In this document: positions 6,161-9,040 of the stretch, one piece after another
How the letters are laid out: each line of letters opens with the position of its first letter
Numbering within the stretch: position 1 is the stretch's first letter
From: JAURVT01 sp049059935
GTDB taxonomy: Bacteria; Actinomycetota; Actinomycetes; Propionibacteriales; Nocardioidaceae
Length of the DNA stretch: 9,040 nucleotides
Direction of reading: 5' to 3'
Assembly: GCF_049059935.1 (NCBI RefSeq)
Contig: NZ_JBMGQR010000111.1
Location: 1 to 9,040, forward strand
Made by a program: the position numbers and the translations under genes
Notes under the pieces: generated by a model
The model's input: only the letters and a program-made list of their open reading frames with translations
Told to the model about the DNA's origin: nothing
The model's database searches: none

Positions 6161-6661
6161 TCAGTCACCGACGACGCCGTCGGCCATCTCGCGCAGGAGG
6201 TCGAGGTGGCCGTTGTGCCGGGCAGTCTCCTCGACGAGGTGCAGGAGCGTCCAGCGCAGGTTCTGGTGGAGGCGGGCGGTGGGGACGGCGGCGAGGTCGT
6301 CGAGGTCGGCAGCGGCGATGACGGCGTCGGAGGCGACGATCTGCTCGCGGTAGCCGGCTACGACGTCGGCGAGCGGCGTCGTCAGGCCCTCGCGCAGCTC
6401 GGCGTCGGGGTCGTCCTCGGTCCAGGGGCCGAGGTCGGGGCCGCCCGCGAACCGGGTCTGGAGCCAGTCGGCCTCCACCCAGCGCAGGTGGTTGACGATG
6501 GCGCCCGGCGTGGTCAGGGGCGACGTCGCGAGCGGCGCGTGCTGGGCGTGCTCGTCCGACAGCCCCTCGACCTTCGCGATCGCGGTCTCGCGGACGTAGG
6601 TGAGCATCTGCAGGAGCGTGCTGCGCTCGTCGGGTGCAGGTGGGACGTCGGTGCGAGTCAT
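6161..6661 (-). CDS. DUF664/DinB-superfamily protein
   Basis: A 166-residue soluble protein with a predicted four-helix-bundle of the DinB/YfiT/DUF664 superfamily. Family landmarks are VNHLRWVEADW (57-66) early and LLHLVEETARHNGHLDLLREMADG (139-162, written here as the closing helix) late. Likely metal ligands are H58 and the His pair H149/H152. Relatives include metal-dependent thiol transferases using mycothiol in actinobacteria, but no substrate can be assigned here. ATG 6661 is chosen over an upstream start at 6736, since the longer reading would run toward the terminator hairpin and lacks family similarity; a G-rich stretch (GGTGGGG) lies just upstream. It is separated from the glsB-like gene by a strong hairpin, so it is probably transcribed separately. 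Confidence 0.88.
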   Translation of the reverse strand: MTRTDVPPAPDERSTLLQMLTYVRETAIAKVEGLSDEHAQHAPLATSPLTTPGAIVNHLRWVEADWLQTRFAGGPDLGPWTEDDPDAELREGLTTPLADVVAGYREQIVASDAVIAAADLDDLAAVPTARLHQNLRWTLLHLVEETARHNGHLDLLREMADGVVGD

Positions 6662-6738
6662 GGACCCCACCCTGCACCCCGGGTCCGACGGCTCACTCCT
6701 GACGGTCGCGCACCCGCGGCCGGGACGCCACGACACGA

Positions 6739-6767
6739 CAGCCGCCGGCGGAGTCCGCCGGCGGCTG
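6739..6767 (-). terminator. Strong GC hairpin, terminator of the GlsB-like gene
   Basis: Arms 6739-6751 and 6755-6767 pair over 13 perfect base pairs with a 3-nt loop. It lies 27 nt past the stop codon of the GlsB/YeaQ gene on the minus strand, between that gene and the DUF664 start. No T-run follows, as in many actinobacterial terminators. Confidence 0.75.
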
Positions 6768-6794
6768 CCGTCGCGTCGGGTCGTGGAGCGTGTC

Positions 6795-7073
6795 CTACAC
6801 CCGAGCGCCGTTGCGGCGGTGGGCCGCCGTCCAGATCAGCAGGGCGATCACCGCGCCGATGATCGAGCCGATGATGCCGGCGGGCTGCAGGAGCCCGTCG
6901 CCCGCGTCCTTGCCGAACAGCAGGTAGCCCAGCAGGCCGCCGACGAAGGAGCCGACGATGCCCAGCACGATCGTGGCCACGATCGAGAGGTTCTGCTTGC
7001 CGGGGACGAGCAGGCGGGCCACGAAGCCGGCGATGGCGCCGACGACCAGGATGGTGAGGATGAGTCCGAGCAT
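6795..7073 (-). CDS. GlsB/YeaQ/YmgE family stress response membrane protein
   Basis: A 92-residue membrane protein with three hydrophobic segments (about 1-22, 29-53 and 62-84) joined by short polar loops. The Gly-rich helices (IVLGIVGSFVGGLLGYLLFG and GIIGSIIGAVIALLIW) are the hallmark of the GlsB/YeaQ/YmgE transglycosylase-associated family, linked to general and acid stress; the biochemical role is unknown. ATG 7073 is chosen because AAAGG lies 7 nt upstream and the first helix begins at once; a reading from 7127 would add 18 polar residues. It diverges from the response-regulator gene with 105 nt between starts, and is closed by a 13-bp hairpin. It fits the stress theme of the AmaP-CsbD-AqpZ block. 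Confidence 0.94.
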   Translation of the reverse strand: MLGLILTILVVGAIAGFVARLLVPGKQNLSIVATIVLGIVGSFVGGLLGYLLFGKDAGDGLLQPAGIIGSIIGAVIALLIWTAAHRRNGARV

Positions 7074-7165
7074 GTGAGTGCCTTTCGCTCGAGAGGCTGC
7101 CGGTTGCGGCCCTTGGGGTGTACACAACCACCCCCGTCAGCGGCGCGACACACCCCTAGGTGGGT

Positions 7166-7171
7166 TAATCT
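7166..7171 (+). promoter_or_regulatory. Probable -10 element of the response-regulator gene
   Basis: TAATCT is followed by 7 nt and GTG 7179, the spacing of a leaderless transcript, and no Shine-Dalgarno is present. A GCGACA near 7145-7150 is a poor -35 with short spacing. A small inverted repeat (ACCC/GGGT) lies just upstream. Confidence 0.55.
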
Positions 7172-7178
7172 GTCGAGC

Positions 7179-7841
7179 GTGAGCACCCGCAGCGGGCCCA
7201 TCCAGGTCGCCATCGTCGACGACTACGACGTCGTCGTCATCGGGGTGGCCAACATGCTCGAGCCCTACCGCGACCGGGTCGTCGTCGCCGAGCTCGACAC
7301 CAACAAGCCCCTCACCGACGACGTCGACATCGCGCTGTACGACTCCTTCGCCCAGCCCGAGTCCGACCACGACGAGATCAGGACGCTGATCGACAACCCG
7401 CTGGCCCGGAGGGTGGTGGTCTACACCGGGAACTTCCATCCCGAGCTCGTCTCGATGGCACGCGACCTCGGGGTGCACGGCTACCTGTCCAAGGCCCTGA
7501 GCGGCCGCGAGCTGGTGGCCGCGCTCGAGGCCGTCCACGCCGGTGAGACCGTCATCAGCGGCTCGGCGGCACAGGCACGCAACACGGTCGGTGACTGGCC
7601 CGGCCGCGGCGAGGGACTCTCCGATCGCGAGTCCGAGATCCTCGCCCTGATCACCCAGGGCAAGAGCAACGCCGAGGTGGCGGCGCTGACCTACCTCAGC
7701 CCCAACACGGTCAAGTCCTACATCCGCGGTCTCTACCGCAAGATCGACGTCGACAGCCGCACCCAGGCCGTCCTCTGGGGAGTGCACCACGGGTTCCTGC
7801 CCGACCACCGCCGGATCGAGCACTGGCGCGGCGGTCCCTGA
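7179..7841 (+). CDS. NarL/LuxR-type response regulator
   Basis: A 220-residue transcription factor. The receiver domain (about 8-125) keeps the acidic pair D14-D15 (AIVDDYD), a candidate phospho-acceptor D55 (IALYDSF), the switch T83 (VVVYTG) and K105 (GYLSKAL). A linker leads to a LuxR-type HTH at about 147-203 (LSDRESEILALITQGKSNAEVA, then LSPNTVKSYIRGLYRKI). The surroundings of D55 are unusual: YDSFAQPE replaces the common MD(V/I)xMP, so the phosphorylation loop is atypical. No histidine kinase gene is in the window, making it an orphan here. GTG 7179 is favoured because TAATCT lies 7 nt upstream; the same frame stays open upstream to 6600 but that part lies opposite GlsB. It diverges from the GlsB-like gene, which it might control. 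Confidence 0.93.
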   Translation: MSTRSGPIQVAIVDDYDVVVIGVANMLEPYRDRVVVAELDTNKPLTDDVDIALYDSFAQPESDHDEIRTLIDNPLARRVVVYTGNFHPELVSMARDLGVHGYLSKALSGRELVAALEAVHAGETVISGSAAQARNTVGDWPGRGEGLSDRESEILALITQGKSNAEVAALTYLSPNTVKSYIRGLYRKIDVDSRTQAVLWGVHHGFLPDHRRIEHWRGGP

Positions 7842-7917
7842 CGAGCCTCGACGCGCGCCACGCCTCCTGACACACCGGCGCGGGGTCGTCCTCCTGCACT
7901 CGGTCGCCAACCACCTC

Positions 7918-7947
7918 TTGTGCATTCACAGCGAACCTTTGTACAGT
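7918..7947 (+). promoter_or_regulatory. Probable promoter of the ABC permease gene
   Basis: TTGTGC (7918-7923) and TACAGT (7942-7947) are separated by 18 nt and resemble sigma-70-type -35 and -10 elements. Transcription would start near 7954, giving a leader of about 40 nt before GTG 7993. The -10 lies inside the operator palindrome. Confidence 0.5.
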
Positions 7948-7961
7948 CACGCTGTACAAAG
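7937..7961. promoter_or_regulatory. Perfect 10-bp inverted repeat, operator of the ABC permease gene
   Basis: CTTTGTACAG (7937-7946) and CTGTACAAAG (7952-7961) are perfect reverse complements around the 5-nt spacer TCACG. The AT-rich arms stand out against the GC-rich genome. The site covers the probable -10 and start point, as expected for a repressor operator. The binding regulator is unknown; a one-component sugar-responsive repressor outside the window is likely. Confidence 0.82.
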
Positions 7962-7992
7962 CGGGTGACGGTGATCACAGGAGCGGAACGAC

Positions 7993-9000
7993 GTGGCGGT
8001 GCAGAGAGAAGTGTCCGGCAGGCGGGTGGCCGTGTCGCGAGGACTGGTGACCATCGGCGTCGCCACCGTCGCCCTGTTCGTCCTCAGCGCGGCGCTCGAC
8101 CCCGCGAGCGTCTCGGGCACCTCCCTGTCCGGCATGCTGCCGGTGGCAGCCGTCCTGGCCATCGCCGGCCTGGGCCAGATGCTGGTGGTCCAGCAGGGCG
8201 GGATCGACCTGTCGGTCGCCGGCGGCATCTCGCTGGCGCTGATCGTCGTGACCCACGTGCCGGACGGCGACAGCGGCCGCCTCCTGCCCGCGATCGGGAT
8301 CGCCCTGGTGTTCGCGGTCGTCGCAGGCCTGCTGAACGGCGTGCTCATCGGTCTGCTGGGCCTGAACGCGATCATCGCGACGCTCGGCACCAACGCCCTG
8401 CTGTACGGCGTCAACCTGCAGATCTCGGGCGGACGTCCGCGCATCACCACCAACCTGCTCGCCGACGTCGCCGGCGGCACCACGGCCGGCGTGCCGCACG
8501 CGGTGGTGATCGCCCTGGTCACGCTCGGCGTCGTCACGCTCCTGGTCAAGAAGACGGTCGCGGGCCGTCGGTTCGAGGCCATCGGCTCGAACCGGCTGGC
8601 CGCGCGCACCGCCGGCCTGAGCGAGCGGCGCCACCACTGCCTGACCTACGTCTGGGCCCAGCTGCTCTACTGCCTGGCCGGCATCCTCATCGCCGGCATC
8701 ACCTCGCAGCCCACCGCCTACTCCGGCGACCGCTACCTGCTGCCGTCGATCGCCGTGGTCGTGCTGGGCGGGACGTCCCTGCTCGGCGGACGCGGCTTCC
8801 CGCTGCCGACCGTCGTCGCGGCGGTCTTCCTGCAGCAGCTCGTGCAGCTCGTCTCGGTGCTCGGGGTGTCCCCGGCCATCTCCCCGCTGGTGCAGGCCGC
8901 CGCGCTCGCCGTCGGCGTCTCCCTCTACACGATCCGCTGGACCGCGCTGGTCCGCCGGCTCACCCCCGACCGGGCCGCGCCGTCGGGCGCACCCACCTGA
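7993..9000 (+). CDS. RbsC-type sugar ABC transporter permease
   Basis: A 335-residue integral membrane protein of the BPD_transp_2 (RbsC/XylH/AraH) permease family, expected to form the channel of an importer for a pentose, sugar alcohol or related solute. The GGIDLSVAGG motif (69-78) is the family's strongest signature. The cytoplasmic coupling loop GRRFEAIGSNRLAARTAGL (191-209), which contacts the ATPase, and LGGTSLLGGRG (258-268) in the late helices are also present. About eight to ten hydrophobic segments are spread along the chain, which is full length for the family. GTG 7993 has AGGAG (7979-7983) 9 nt upstream. The ATPase and substrate-binding protein are not in the window; none follows in the last 40 nt. 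Transcription is likely repressed through the upstream palindrome. The substrate cannot be assigned. Confidence 0.93.
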   Translation: MAVQREVSGRRVAVSRGLVTIGVATVALFVLSAALDPASVSGTSLSGMLPVAAVLAIAGLGQMLVVQQGGIDLSVAGGISLALIVVTHVPDGDSGRLLPAIGIALVFAVVAGLLNGVLIGLLGLNAIIATLGTNALLYGVNLQISGGRPRITTNLLADVAGGTTAGVPHAVVIALVTLGVVTLLVKKTVAGRRFEAIGSNRLAARTAGLSERRHHCLTYVWAQLLYCLAGILIAGITSQPTAYSGDRYLLPSIAVVVLGGTSLLGGRGFPLPTVVAAVFLQQLVQLVSVLGVSPAISPLVQAAALAVGVSLYTIRWTALVRRLTPDRAAPSGAPT

Positions 9001-9040
9001 CCTGACTCGCCCGTCCCACCCACACCGCACCACCACCCAC

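Noticed and set aside
7854..7882. CGCGCC/GGCGCG stem after the response regulator, as terminator
   Set aside because: Only 6 bp with a 17-nt loop; too weak to call.
7137..7925. Open frame of 262 codons on the minus strand opposite the response regulator
   Set aside because: Antisense shadow of a clear NarL-type gene, with Val/Gly/Asp-rich sequence and no recognisable domain.
7920..9005. Open frame of 361 codons on the plus strand over the permease
   Set aside because: Its product is Arg/Pro/His-rich and begins inside the operator; the 7993 frame has the family motifs and a Shine-Dalgarno.

Overview
The window is very GC-rich, with a strong preference for G or C at third codon positions, GTG as well as ATG starts, and several genes whose -10 element sits 6-8 nt before the start codon. 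Together with the families seen (DUF664/DinB-like protein, AmaP/Asp23-type stress locus, GlsB/YeaQ protein, NarL-type regulator), this points to a chromosome of an actinobacterium (Actinomycetota). I cannot place the genus. I see no mobile element, tRNA, rRNA or CRISPR array.

Left part (1-2190, + strand): a stress and membrane block. It holds the 3' end of an AmaP-like membrane anchor, a CsbD-family protein closed by a 14-bp hairpin, a 48-aa single-helix basic protein, an AqpZ-type aquaporin with all pore residues intact, and a 91-aa unknown protein. Envelope or osmotic stress is the common theme.

Middle (2262-4861): a TetR-family repressor diverges from a CPBP-family membrane protease-like gene. 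Between them is a nested 36-bp palindrome that overlaps the repressor's own start codon and probable -10. The CPBP gene has an in-frame amber codon at 3131-3133, and two of its usual catalytic histidines are replaced, so it is probably decaying or non-proteolytic. A GAF-EAL protein, predicted to degrade cyclic di-GMP, follows on the minus strand.

Right-middle (5015-7073): an NfsA-like nitroreductase (+), a 79-aa helical protein (-), a DUF664/DinB-like protein (-), a strong GC hairpin, and a GlsB/YeaQ three-helix membrane protein (-).

Right end (7179-9040): an orphan NarL/LuxR-type response regulator (+), then an RbsC-type sugar ABC permease (+) whose promoter is covered by a perfect 10-bp inverted repeat. 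The other transporter components must lie outside the window.

No wholly new multi-gene system is evident. The most distinctive features are the two operator palindromes, the run of apparently leaderless genes, and the interrupted CPBP gene.
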